64,000 nucleotides of DNA from Kosakonia sacchari (GCA_900109485.1 FOAY01000006.1:62001-126000), one strand, 5' to 3'. Shown: positions 9,048-17,380, counted from the first letter of the stretch. Numbers and translations are program-made. The notes: generated by a model not told the origin, from the letters alone.

Positions 9048-10229
9048 ATGACCGACAACTTTTTCCACGGGGCGCGTGTTAAGGAGGAAACCGACCTCCA
9101 GACAGCGATCAATGACATTGATTCCACGGTCATTGGGCTTGTCGCTGTTGCGGATGACGCCGACCCCGAAACCTTTCCGCTCAACACGCCAGTGCTGCTG
9201 ACGCGTGTTATCACGGCTCTGGGGAGTGCAGGCAAAACAGGTTCCCTCTACAAATCCCTGAAAGCCATTTCCGACCAGGTGAGCACCCGCGTAATTGTGG
9301 TGCGCGTCGCGGAGGCGAAAGCAGGAGAGAATGAGCCAACGCAATCCCAGCTCATCATCGGTGGCACGCAGTCTGACGGCAGTTATACCGGGATGTTTGC
9401 CCTCCTGACCGCCGAACAGAAAACCGGTTATCGCCCGCGCATTCTCGGTGTGCCTGGCTATGACACACAGGAAGTCACCGCGCAGCTGCGAGTGATCGCG
9501 AAACAGTTACGTGCATTCTCTTACAGCTATTGCGATGGCTGCGAGACTATCGCCGAAGCGAAAACCTACCGTGAACAGTTCGCTGAGCGCGAGGGCATGC
9601 TTATCTGGCCCAACTTCATCGCCTACAACTCACAGACCGGCATGAATGAAGAGTTTCCCGCCGTCGCCTACGCGTTAGGGCTTCGCGCGCTGATCGACAA
9701 TGAACAGGGCTGGCACAAGTCGCTATCCAACGTTGCAGTCAGGAATGTGCTCGGGATTGCCAAAGATGTTTTCTGGGCGCTTCAGGCGGAAGACTCGGAC
9801 GCTAACGAGCTGAACGCCAATGAGATCACCACACTTATCAAACGTGACGGCTTCCGTTTCTGGGGCAACCGCACCACAGATACGGATGAATACATTTTTG
9901 AGGTCTATACCCGCACAGCCCAGATTCTGGCGGACAGCATCGCTGAAGCGCAATTCACGACTGTTGACACGCCACTGACGCCTGCAAACGTCAAAGACGT
10001 GGTGAGTGGGATTAACAGCAAGCTTCAGGCGCTGGTCACTGAGGGCAAACTGACTGGTGCATCCTGCTGGTTCGATATCGTTGATAACCCGACGACCGGC
10101 ATCCGGCAGGGTAAAGCTGTGGTGCGCTACAACTACAGCCCGGTGCCACCGCTGGAAGATCTGACGATGATTCAGACGTTTACCGATCAGTATTACGAAG
10201 CGGCATTTTCATCCCTCGGAGGTGCGTAA
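9048..10229 (+). CDS. GpFI, contractile tail sheath protein
   Basis: 393 residues, matching the P2 FI sheath family (396 in P2) through its length. Sheath subunits wrap the tail tube and contract on infection. It is the first gene of a rightward FI-FII-E-E'-T-U run that is opposite in direction to D, ogr and the other tail genes. The stop codon is immediately followed by FII. Confidence 0.95.
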   Translation: MTDNFFHGARVKEETDLQTAINDIDSTVIGLVAVADDADPETFPLNTPVLLTRVITALGSAGKTGSLYKSLKAISDQVSTRVIVVRVAEAKAGENEPTQSQLIIGGTQSDGSYTGMFALLTAEQKTGYRPRILGVPGYDTQEVTAQLRVIAKQLRAFSYSYCDGCETIAEAKTYREQFAEREGMLIWPNFIAYNSQTGMNEEFPAVAYALGLRALIDNEQGWHKSLSNVAVRNVLGIAKDVFWALQAEDSDANELNANEITTLIKRDGFRFWGNRTTDTDEYIFEVYTRTAQILADSIAEAQFTTVDTPLTPANVKDVVSGINSKLQALVTEGKLTGASCWFDIVDNPTTGIRQGKAVVRYNYSPVPPLEDLTMIQTFTDQYYEAAFSSLGGA

Positions 10230-10745
10230 ATGGCGATCCCTAAAAAAATTCGCTTGTTCACGCTGTTCGTCAATGGCGTGAACTACATCGGGAAAATCCC
10301 CAGCGTGACGTTACCGAAGCTTACCCGCAAAACTGAGGATTTTCAGGGCGCCGGTATGCTCGGGGCGGTTGCTGTGGATCTGGGTATTGATTCTGGCGCG
10401 CTGGATGCCTCAATGGTTGTTGGCGGCGTGGTTGAAGAGTTGCTCCTGAAATACGGTGGCGACATTGACGAACTGCGCCTGCGTTTTGCTGGTGAGATTT
10501 ACAGCGGCGGAACCAGTTCCCTGATGGAAGTGGAAATGCGCGGGCGTATTACTGAGATTGATCCCGGTGATGCAAAGCAGGGTGATGACACTAACCACAC
10601 CTACGCCATCAAAAACACCTATTACAAGCTGTCAGTTGATGATAAGCCGCTGCTGGAAATTGACCTGCTGAACTTTATCTACAAGCGCAACGGGGAAAAT
10701 CTCTACCCGGATCGTATTTCTTCCGCGCTTGGCCTGAATAGCTGA
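10230..10745 (+). CDS. GpFII, major tail tube protein
   Basis: 171 residues (172 in P2 FII), beginning MAIPKKIRLFTLFVNGVNYIG as in the P2 tube family. It polymerises into the inner tube of the contractile tail. The ATG directly follows the FI stop codon, indicating translational coupling of sheath and tube. Confidence 0.95.
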   Translation: MAIPKKIRLFTLFVNGVNYIGKIPSVTLPKLTRKTEDFQGAGMLGAVAVDLGIDSGALDASMVVGGVVEELLLKYGGDIDELRLRFAGEIYSGGTSSLMEVEMRGRITEIDPGDAKQGDDTNHTYAIKNTYYKLSVDDKPLLEIDLLNFIYKRNGENLYPDRISSALGLNS

Positions 10746-10801
10746 CTGCTTTCACTTAACCCTTTAACGGTGGCACAGGTTGCCACCCAGGAGATTGACC
10801 C

Positions 10802-11101
10802 ATGGCTGTAACACTGACGAAACCCATCAAACGCGGTAACGATGAAATCACCGTTGTGACCATCACCGAGACGATTAAACAGGCTGGTTCACTTCGTGGC
10901 CTGCGCCTCGTTGACGTGCTCAATTTCGATTTTGAATCCACCTCAACACTGCTTTCCCGCGTTACCTCGCCAGCGCTGACCACGGCGGATATTGCCGCAA
11001 TGGATACGCAGGATTACGTGGCACTTGCCGAAGAAATTACGCCTTTTTTGACGAAAGCGGCGCCATCCGTACCGAACGCGGCGGCGACGGCGAACGAATA
11101 A
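10802..11101 (+). CDS. GpE, tail assembly chaperone (short form)
   Basis: 99 residues, preceded by an AGGAG ribosome-binding site. In P2-type phages E is made alone and as an E+E' frameshift fusion; both help the tape measure protein assemble. The slippery TTTTTTG lies in codons 81-83 of this frame. It corresponds to the G/GT pair of lambda in role. Confidence 0.9.
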   Translation: MAVTLTKPIKRGNDEITVVTITETIKQAGSLRGLRLVDVLNFDFESTSTLLSRVTSPALTTADIAAMDTQDYVALAEEITPFLTKAAPSVPNAAATANE

Positions 11102-11268
11102 GGGAAGCTCTCTTTAACAGCGTTGAGGATCTGATTGCCGATATCGCTGTCATTTTCCACTGGCCGCCCTCTGTCATGTATGACATGGAACCGCGCGAAC
11201 TGATGGCATGGCGGCAGCAAGCCGCCATCCGTAGCGGCAACCATGAGGATGAAGCCGATGGATCTTAA
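10802..11268 (+). CDS. GpE+E', tail assembly chaperone made by -1 frameshift
   Basis: At TTTTTTG (11044-11050) a -1 shift carries translation from the E frame into a frame that stays open to TAA at 11266-11268. The added part of about 72 residues contains IADIAVIFHWPPS and ELMAWRQQA, closely resembling P2 E'. P2 uses the same T6G signal in its FETUD operon. The E' part alone has no good start and ends inside the first codons of gene T, as expected. Confidence 0.87.
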
Positions 11269-14212
11269 TATCCGCGTCGCGTTCAGTGCGATCGATAAAC
11301 TCACCCGCCCGACCAGTGCCGCCAGCAAAGCTGTTGGCGGCCTTGCCGAATCACTTAAAAAAACACAGGACGCAGTTAAACAGCTCGACAAACAAACGTC
11401 AGCGTTTGACAAGCTGCGCGCCCAGGCCAACGACACCGCGCAAAAACTCAGCCGCACGCAACGGGCTTTCGATGGCCTCAACCAGAAACAGCGGGAAGGG
11501 GGCCAGCTTACTGAAGCCCAGGCGGCACACCTTGAAACGCTGCGCGGAAAGATCTCACGCCTTAACCAGACCTACAGCCTGCAAACCACCCGGCTACGCG
11601 AAGCATCACAGGCTATCCGTCAGCACGGCGTTAACCTGACCGCCGGAAGCGGCGCGGTGCAAAGCGCCCTGCGCAGAACTGAGCAATATACGCAGGCGCT
11701 GGAGCGGGAACGCCAGCAACTGGCCGCGATTACAAAAGCCCAGGCTCAATATGCACGGGCAAAAGAAACCGGCGACAAATTACGGGGCGCAGGGACGGGC
11801 ATGGCCCTCGGTGCTGCCGCTGCGGGCTATGGTGCAGGGCGCTTTTTATCAACGCCGATTGGTTTTGATACCGATATGTCGCGCGTAATGGCGCTGACGC
11901 GGATGGATAAAACCGATCCCCGGTTTAAGGGGTTGCGCGATCAGGCCAAACAGCTTGGTGCAGACACTGCATTTTCCAGCAGTGACGCCGCGCAGGGCCA
12001 GGTCTTCCTCGCCATGGCCGGATTCACGCCGGAGGCGATCAAGGCCGCGCTTCCCGGCGTGCTGGATACCGCTATCGCCGGTGGTGCGCTGAGTGGTGAT
12101 ATTTCCCTTGGGGAAACAGCGGATATTGGCGCCAGTATCCTCAACCAGTTCCGTCTACAGGCTGGTGATATGGGACGCGTGGGTGACGTGCTGGCCGGAA
12201 CGTTCACCAGAACAAGCACCAACCTGCGCGATCTCGGCGAAACAATGAAGTATACCGGCCCGGTGGCCGCCAGCCTTGGCATCAGTCTTGAAGAAGCGGC
12301 CGGGATGGCGGGCATGCTGGCGAAAGGCGGTCTACGTGGCAGCGACGCGGGCACCGCGATGCGCGCATCATTGAGTCGGCTTGCAGCACCGACCGGCGCA
12401 GCATCCAAAGCGCTGAAAGAGCTGGGTGTATCTGTCGCTGACAGCACCGGTAAGATGCGGCCCGTTGAAAGTATCCTCGTCGATTTGTACAAGGCAACCA
12501 AAAAATATGGCTCCACTGACCAGGTGAGTTTCTTCAAGGATATCGCCGGAGAGGAAGCTTTTGTCGGATTGCAGTCGCTGGTTAAATCCGCCGGCAGTGG
12601 TGATCTTCAGAAGCTCATCGCAGAACTGAAAAAGGCGCAGGGTGAATCGGCGGGCGTGGCTAAAAAAATGTCGGATAACCTTGGCGGCGATTTGTCCAAC
12701 CTCAGCAGTGCATGGGAGGGGCTACAGACCGAAATATCCGACACGGTGAATGGCCCGTTGCGCAGTCTGATTCAGTGGCTGGATGAGACAATCACGCGTG
12801 TGGCCGGGCTGGTCAAGGCAAACCCCGAGCTGGCAAAGACGCTGTTAATCGTTGGGGCTGGCGCGCTGGCATTAACGGCGGCGCTGGGTACGGTATCGAT
12901 TGTCACAGGCATACTGATTGGCCCTCTGGCAAAGTTGAGGCTGGGCTTCACCCTCCTGACCGGAGGGAAGGGGATATCAGGCACAGTTGCCGCGCTTCGC
13001 ACGCTGGGAACCGTTGGCGGCCCGGTGCTTGGCAGAATGAGCGGCTGGGGCGCGCTACTCGGTTCATTTTCTAAAAGTATCGGTGGCGTAACCGGTCTTT
13101 TACCGGCGTTGCGCGGGGGGCTGCTCACCGCATTCCTTTCGCCTGGCGCGGCAGTCGGCTCACTGGTGAAAGGTATCGGCGGTCTGGCATTACGCCTGAC
13201 CGGGCTGCCTGCCATCTGGGGGCTGATCACCACGGCGGTATCGGCCCTCGGCGGTGTGCTTTCTTTTTTGCTCAGCCCGATAGGGTTGATTGGTGCGGCA
13301 TTTGTGGCAGCCGGGTTGCTGATCTGGCGGTTCTGGGAGCCGATTAAAGCTTATTTTCTTGGCTTTTTTAGCGGCGTCTGGCAGGCGCTTACGCCGCTAC
13401 GTGATGCGTTTTCCGCTCTGTCACCAGTCTTTACCCTGATTGCAGGCGGCATTCAGACCGTGTGGGGATGGTTTCAAAAACTGCTGTCGCCGATGCAGAC
13501 CAGTAAGGAAACCCTGGAGCAGTGCACCAGTGCCGGTGAGACGTTTGGTAGGGTTTTTGGTTTCGCGTTGCAGGCGCTCCTGACGCCGCTGACCCTTTTG
13601 ATAGAGGGGGTAGGGTGGGTTCTGCAAAAGCTGGGGCTGATCCCGGCAGGGCTTGATGAAGCGAAGCGAAAAGCGGAGAGCCTGACCCCTAAAGCGCCGG
13701 TTATGTACGAGTGGGATCCCCAGCAGAAAAAGATGGTTCCCAAAAGCTGGAACTGGTCTCCCGATGCCCCGGCGAAAACGCCTCCTCCGGTTACCACTCC
13801 GCCTGTCATCCCCGAATCCGGAACGGCGCGGCGTCTCAAGGAAATATCAGATAACACCAAAACCACGGCGGATAACACGAAGAAGATCGGCCCTGGCGAT
13901 ATCGTCTTCAAAAACCTGCCGCAGGCGCTGGCATTACGTGGCGCGTATCAGGAGGCGCGGGTGATCACTCAGCCTGTGCCGGGTGTTGCAGCATCGGCGG
14001 CTGGCGGGGGGCTGTCCGTTCCGGCAGCCACACAAAGGGCTGTTGCTGCGCCGGTTGCTGCACCTTCCGCTGCGCCGGTGTTTCAGATCAATTTCAACGA
14101 CGTGGGAAGTAAGTCCGTGCCGGAGCTTGAAAAAATGGTGCGCGATGCCGTCCGGGATGCGCTGGCCACCACCAACAGAGCTAACCGCGGTTCGTTCCGC
14201 GACCGCGATTAA
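11258..14212 (+). CDS. GpT, tail tape measure protein
   Basis: 984 residues, long compared with P2 gpT (815). The ATG at 11258 is preceded at good distance by GAGGA and overlaps the end of E'. The N-terminal third is rich in heptad-like Q/K/A segments (coiled coil). A TP901-type tape-measure core follows near residues 200-430, then hydrophobic stretches at about 520-700, and a C-terminal region rich in A and P. The length sets tail length, so the virion tail may be longer than that of P2. Confidence 0.93.
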   Translation: MDLNIRVAFSAIDKLTRPTSAASKAVGGLAESLKKTQDAVKQLDKQTSAFDKLRAQANDTAQKLSRTQRAFDGLNQKQREGGQLTEAQAAHLETLRGKISRLNQTYSLQTTRLREASQAIRQHGVNLTAGSGAVQSALRRTEQYTQALERERQQLAAITKAQAQYARAKETGDKLRGAGTGMALGAAAAGYGAGRFLSTPIGFDTDMSRVMALTRMDKTDPRFKGLRDQAKQLGADTAFSSSDAAQGQVFLAMAGFTPEAIKAALPGVLDTAIAGGALSGDISLGETADIGASILNQFRLQAGDMGRVGDVLAGTFTRTSTNLRDLGETMKYTGPVAASLGISLEEAAGMAGMLAKGGLRGSDAGTAMRASLSRLAAPTGAASKALKELGVSVADSTGKMRPVESILVDLYKATKKYGSTDQVSFFKDIAGEEAFVGLQSLVKSAGSGDLQKLIAELKKAQGESAGVAKKMSDNLGGDLSNLSSAWEGLQTEISDTVNGPLRSLIQWLDETITRVAGLVKANPELAKTLLIVGAGALALTAALGTVSIVTGILIGPLAKLRLGFTLLTGGKGISGTVAALRTLGTVGGPVLGRMSGWGALLGSFSKSIGGVTGLLPALRGGLLTAFLSPGAAVGSLVKGIGGLALRLTGLPAIWGLITTAVSALGGVLSFLLSPIGLIGAAFVAAGLLIWRFWEPIKAYFLGFFSGVWQALTPLRDAFSALSPVFTLIAGGIQTVWGWFQKLLSPMQTSKETLEQCTSAGETFGRVFGFALQALLTPLTLLIEGVGWVLQKLGLIPAGLDEAKRKAESLTPKAPVMYEWDPQQKKMVPKSWNWSPDAPAKTPPPVTTPPVIPESGTARRLKEISDNTKTTADNTKKIGPGDIVFKNLPQALALRGAYQEARVITQPVPGVAASAAGGGLSVPAATQRAVAAPVAAPSAAPVFQINFNDVGSKSVPELEKMVRDAVRDALATTNRANRGSFRDRD

Positions 14213-14223
14213 GGAGCATTTTT

Positions 14224-14712
14224 ATGATGATGGTCTTTGGGATGTTCGTTTTTATGCTGCGCACCACGCCCTATCAGCAGTTGCGCCACTCGCAGGAGTG
14301 GCGGCACGTTAAAAACGAAAGGGTTAATCAGTCTGCCAGCTGGCAATACATCGGCGCGGGCGACGATACCGTGACGCTGGAGGGCGTGCTTTATCCGGAA
14401 ATAACCGGCGGTAATCTGTCCCTTTCTGCACTTGAAACGATTGGCTTTGCCGGTCGGCCATGGCCGCTGATCGAGGGGGAGGGGAGAATTTACGGGATGT
14501 ATGTACTGACGCGCCTGGAGCGGGGTAAATCTGAGTTTGACCAGTACGGCAACCCCAGAAAAATCGAGTTTACCCTCAGCCTTAGCCGTGTCGATACCGA
14601 TTTCAGGGAGAAATTGCAGAGCGCATCTGTCAGTGATGCGCTGGCCGAGTTAAAAACCAGCGCAAATAACGCGATAAATCAGGTCGGCAATTCGCTTAAG
14701 GGATTGTTTTGA
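14224..14712 (+). CDS. GpU, tail terminator protein
   Basis: 162 residues with the P2 gpU features GMFVFMLRT at the start, GVLYPE near residue 57 and RKIEFTLSLSRVD towards the end. GpU caps the tail before head joining. An AAGGAG site lies upstream of the ATG. It is the last gene of the inverted tail block; in P2 gene D follows it directly. Confidence 0.93.
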   Translation: MMMVFGMFVFMLRTTPYQQLRHSQEWRHVKNERVNQSASWQYIGAGDDTVTLEGVLYPEITGGNLSLSALETIGFAGRPWPLIEGEGRIYGMYVLTRLERGKSEFDQYGNPRKIEFTLSLSRVDTDFREKLQSASVSDALAELKTSANNAINQVGNSLKGLF

Positions 14713-14789
14713 AAAGTCAGTATCGAATTTATCTGGTCTACAGAAGTGTTAATGAATGTCTGGCAATAACCAGGCGTTCAGGCTCAGCA

Positions 14790-14796
14790 CTTAATC
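14790..14796. repeat. Left 7-bp target duplication of the cassette
   Basis: CTTAATC directly abuts the left terminal inverted repeat. The identical 7-mer directly follows the right inverted repeat at 16607-16613. Confidence 0.65.
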
Positions 14797-14822
14797 TGTA
14801 TTAGCTTAGATTTGACCTGACA
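14797..14822 (+). repeat. Left terminal inverted repeat of the cassette
   Basis: 26 bp beginning TGTATTAGCT, matching the reverse complement of 16581-16606 at 23 positions. It lies 84 bp after the stop of gene U. Confidence 0.7.
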
Positions 14823-14860
14823 CAGCTATGGCACAGAGCCAAACCTAATCTGACAGGCAG

Positions 14861-14885
14861 CTTTGTGCCAGGAGCAGATGTTGCT
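14861..14885 (+). repeat. Subterminal direct repeat, copy 1
   Basis: 25 bp beginning CTTTGTGCCAG, matching 15516-15540 at 20 of 25 positions. A weaker inverted relative (CTTAGAGCGAGGAGC) lies near the right end of the cassette at about 16527-16543. Confidence 0.5.
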
Positions 14886-14919
14886 AGTTTCAGCCTATGT
14901 TAATCAACGGAGAGCAGGT

Positions 14920-14941
14920 CAGGGAGTACAACAGCTCCCTG
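14920..14941 (+). terminator. Hairpin, probable terminator
   Basis: CAGGGAG (14920-14926) pairs with CTCCCTG (14935-14941), followed on the plus strand by an AT-rich run ending in TTTTTT. It lies between the convergent gene U and the 14949-15506 gene and could stop readthrough from the late FETU transcript. Confidence 0.45.
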
Positions 14942-14948
14942 ATAATCA

Positions 14949-15506
14949 TTATATTTTTTCCTGAGAATTATCGGAGGAGTCATAAAGATAAGATATATTG
15001 TAAATTGATCTATATCTTAACTTGACCGTGAATGCGTTATTATTGCTCCTCAAGACTTTATAAAAGTCTTCATACGTTTTTTTGCACTGAGCTAATGAAG
15101 CCACGCCTGCACCAAGTGTTAGAAGAGTATTCATCTCGTCCAGCGGTACCGAATCTCCTTTCCTTGGGTTCCCATAAGCAAAACATTCTTTATTAAAACC
15201 AAAATAATTAACAACCTGTACCAGTGCATCTAAATTACCACCATCAATTTTCCTGCCATTTAGAAAATATTCAATATTTTCAACATACCCTTTTCCATTA
15301 CCGGCATTGTAAAGATAAAAGCCATACTCATTCTTTCCCGGCTCAACGGTTGGTACAAGCGTAATGTAAGGCTGAACTGAAATCTCGTAATTATTTTTTT
15401 GCAGCCAGCCCATGTAAACCGAGAGACCCAGCGCACAGAGCGCAATGATGACACCGCATACCGAGACAATTAGGCTGGTTATTGCAAGTCGATTACTACT
15501 TTCCAT
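14949..15506 (-). CDS. Unknown single-span membrane protein, cassette cargo
   Basis: 185 residues from the ATG at 15504-15506, which has a good AGGAG six bases upstream; a reading from 15536 lacks one. Residues 7-35 form one transmembrane helix. About 145 residues of soluble domain follow, with no motif I recognise. The orientation is probably N-in with an external domain, but this is a guess. Base composition is more AT-rich than the phage core. It is the second of two leftward genes in the transposon-like cassette. Confidence 0.75.
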   Translation of the reverse strand: MESSNRLAITSLIVSVCGVIIALCALGLSVYMGWLQKNNYEISVQPYITLVPTVEPGKNEYGFYLYNAGNGKGYVENIEYFLNGRKIDGGNLDALVQVVNYFGFNKECFAYGNPRKGDSVPLDEMNTLLTLGAGVASLAQCKKTYEDFYKVLRSNNNAFTVKLRYRSIYNISYLYDSSDNSQEKI

Positions 15507-15515
15507 TTTTCTCTC

Positions 15516-15540
15516 CTTTGTGCCAGAGGCGGACATTGCT
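15516..15540 (+). repeat. Subterminal direct repeat, copy 2
   Basis: 25 bp beginning CTTTGTGCCAG, found upstream of the 14949-15506 gene and similar to 14861-14885. It suggests the cassette grew by joining pieces that share this end sequence. Confidence 0.5.
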
Positions 15541-15640
15541 TACATCGCGATATGCCGGTTTACGGGCAGAATGTCAATCATATTCGGGGAACCCAAATTC
15601 ATGACATGAATTTTATCAGTTGCTCATCTTGTTAAAAATT

Positions 15641-16273
15641 TTATTTCTTGATATTATCCCAGAAATGGGCAAAGTTTTTTTCATTAATTGACTTAACCTT
15701 AGATTTTCTATTTTTTATTTTTTTAATTTCCTCCTCCACCTCTTCGGGAGTGATCTTCATATTATCTTTAATCTCCATTATCTCTGAAAACCCATACATA
15801 TAGTCATCAACTAGTTCCTCTTCTTTAATTCCTCTCAGTACCTCAGGGTGAATTTTCTCCGGGAAATTAATGTATTCATTAATTTGAACTATTAAAATTT
15901 CAATTTTTTCATCTGAGTCATATTCTTCTGCGATTTCATTTGCACCTTCGGCTTTTGCTTTCTCGATAATCTTCTTGATTATGACTTTTACTAAATCATA
16001 TGTAGCGTTTCCAATAACACCGCTTAACGCTGCAACACCGATAAATACCAACCACTGTTCTGATGGTATCAATGAGGCATAACTGTTAACCTTACCGTTT
16101 GATTTAACTTGCTCTTCGAAAAATTGTCTATACCTAACCCCCATTTCATACGTATGCTCCGAGCGTTCAAGTACAGCGTCATAATCATCAGGACAAGCTT
16201 CCCCACAAAAAAGACATTTCTCGCCTGCGTACAACTCAGCACACTTAAAACATAATTTTATTGAACTGTTCAA
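15641..16273 (-). CDS. Unknown zinc-ribbon membrane protein, cassette cargo
   Basis: 210 residues if started at the TTG at 16271-16273, which has AGGAG seven bases upstream; a longer TTG reading starts at 16324 without a clear site. The N-terminus has CFKC and CLFC, about 15 residues apart, a likely zinc ribbon. A hydrophobic helix lies at about residues 73-95, then a long acidic and lysine-rich tail that looks helical. Base composition is strongly AT-rich compared with the phage. Function unknown; a role in host defence or exclusion is possible only by context. Confidence 0.7.
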   Translation of the reverse strand: MNSSIKLCFKCAELYAGEKCLFCGEACPDDYDAVLERSEHTYEMGVRYRQFFEEQVKSNGKVNSYASLIPSEQWLVFIGVAALSGVIGNATYDLVKVIIKKIIEKAKAEGANEIAEEYDSDEKIEILIVQINEYINFPEKIHPEVLRGIKEEELVDDYMYGFSEIMEIKDNMKITPEEVEEEIKKIKNRKSKVKSINEKNFAHFWDNIKK

Positions 16274-16607
16274 CCTAAAACTCCTATCAATGTTTTTTAG
16301 AAAGACTGCGCCCGCATTTACCAAAGCTAAAAAAATGGGTGAATCTTATGTAACTTTATTATTTATATGAAAAACAAAAATTACAAAAATATATTAGTTC
16401 GTATCAGTATAATATGAATCATCATGACATTTGAAGAATAATAATCAACATAGCTCATAACATGAAAATATTACGACGAGGGTAACACTATGCATGAGCC
16501 AGACAGCTCTGCCGCAGCTAAGCTTCCGCTCCTCGCTCTAAGCAGACTGTCAGATTTGATTGTGTGCTGCCGGTGAAAACTGTCAGCTCAAGTCTGAGCT
16601 AATACAC
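16274..16607. other. Intergenic region with right end of the cassette
   Basis: 334 bp. The left half is AT-rich and probably holds the promoter of the 15641-16273 gene. The right part holds the subterminal repeat (16547-16556) and the terminal inverted repeat (16581-16606). No further gene is seen. Confidence 0.5.
16581..16606 (-). repeat. Right terminal inverted repeat of the cassette
   Basis: The reverse complement begins TGTATTAGCT and matches the left repeat (14797-14822) at 23 of 26 positions. Confidence 0.7.
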
Positions 16608-16613
16608 TTAATC
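16607..16613. repeat. Right 7-bp target duplication of the cassette
   Basis: CTTAATC, identical to 14790-14796. It includes the stop codon of the DUF1493 gene (16608-16610), so the insertion happened exactly at that gene's end without truncating it. Confidence 0.65.
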
Positions 16614-16928
16614 GTAAAGCCAGCGTCCAGCTTTAGCTGAATTAATCAGCATCCCGACAGTGAAATCCGGAACCTGCACAGGTTCTGTTTTTTTGAAAGG
16701 GTTCAGGGATACGGGAACATCCGGGTAATAGGTCTTGATAGAGAAAGAGCCTTGCTCTACGTCAAACTCATCAAAGAACGCATTCATTAACTCTTCAGCT
16801 TCGTCATCATCGAAATTTAAATCAGTGTCTAAATCCGTTTCGGGAGTCAGCGTCGGTTTTTTGAAGATGTAGGATCCCGCATGCTTGAGGACGAATGCAT
16901 AAATGCGTTGCTCAATATCGCTTACCAT
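16608..16928 (-). CDS. DUF1493 family protein
   Basis: 106 residues with the acidic run LTPETDLDTDLNFDDDEAEE typical of DUF1493, a family with acyl-carrier-like layout found in enteric prophages and accessory regions. The start codon overlaps the end of the upstream membrane-protein gene by 7 bp, so the two are coupled. Function is unknown. Its stop codon lies in the target duplication of the adjacent cassette. Confidence 0.8.
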   Translation of the reverse strand: MVSDIEQRIYAFVLKHAGSYIFKKPTLTPETDLDTDLNFDDDEAEELMNAFFDEFDVEQGSFSIKTYYPDVPVSLNPFKKTEPVQVPDFTVGMLINSAKAGRWLYD

Positions 16929-17380
16929 ATCTTGTCATTGCCTCGCGCAATCGCGTTGTAGTGAGTCACAGTATTAAATGCGATCGTTGATACGTCAGCG
17001 GCCAAAATTATCCAGCCAACAACCGGCACAGCACGGCCAACAAAGGTGCCGATTTTTGCCACCATGCGTATTTTTAATGTTGAAGGAGGGTAGCCGCCGA
17101 TAACGGAAGGGAGTTTGATGCCGAGAGGGAATTTCGCCTTGCCGAACACCTTGCGGGAGGCTTCGGAAGCGTAGGAGGTACCTTTTATCGCGCCGCCGGG
17201 TTTAGTGCGTGTTGGTACCACATTTCGCCCTGACAGGATCGCGATGATGGCGGCGAAATCATCAACTCCAAGCTGGTCAGCAACCTGCTCACAGAAAACC
17301 ATAAACAACAGTTCGCTGGCTGTGAGGTTAGAATGCTCAGCATAAAAGTATGTTCCATTAAGTTGTTCAACAGTATCCAT
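16922..17380 (-). CDS. Prophage membrane protein, partner of the DUF1493 gene
   Basis: 152 residues. The C-terminal part has a hydrophobic segment (VGRAVPVVGWIILAADVSTIAF, about residues 114-135) flanked by glycines; the middle is basic and glycine/proline-rich. Similar proteins precede DUF1493 genes beside tail fibre genes in enteric P2-like prophages, as I recall for Fels-2. The hydrophobic helix with small residues resembles pore-forming or toxin-like proteins, but no function is established. Confidence 0.7.
   Translation of the reverse strand: MDTVEQLNGTYFYAEHSNLTASELLFMVFCEQVADQLGVDDFAAIIAILSGRNVVPTRTKPGGAIKGTSYASEASRKVFGKAKFPLGIKLPSVIGGYPPSTLKIRMVAKIGTFVGRAVPVVGWIILAADVSTIAFNTVTHYNAIARGNDKIW

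Larger units (their letters stand above)
14797..16606. mobile_element. Transposase-less transposon-like cassette with two cargo genes
   Basis: The ends 14797-14822 and 16581-16606 are 26-bp inverted repeats matching at 23 of 26 positions, both starting TGTATTAGCT and ending CTGACA. A second inverted pair, AATCTGACAG (14847-14856 and 16547-16556), lies exactly 50 bp from each outer end. A perfect 7-bp direct repeat CTTAATC flanks the whole. These are the hallmarks of transposition. No transposase gene lies inside; instead there are two AT-rich leftward genes (14949-15506 and 15641-16273). I read it as a mobile insertion cassette moved in trans by a related full element, whose family I cannot name. 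Confidence 0.7.

Noticed and set aside
8898-9344. N-terminal extension of gpD
   Set aside because: It crosses the divergent promoter and the start of FI; P2 gpD length fits the ATG at 8897.
11941-13911. Leftward open readings within gene T
   Set aside because: Serine/proline/alanine-rich shadows of the tape measure gene without start signals.
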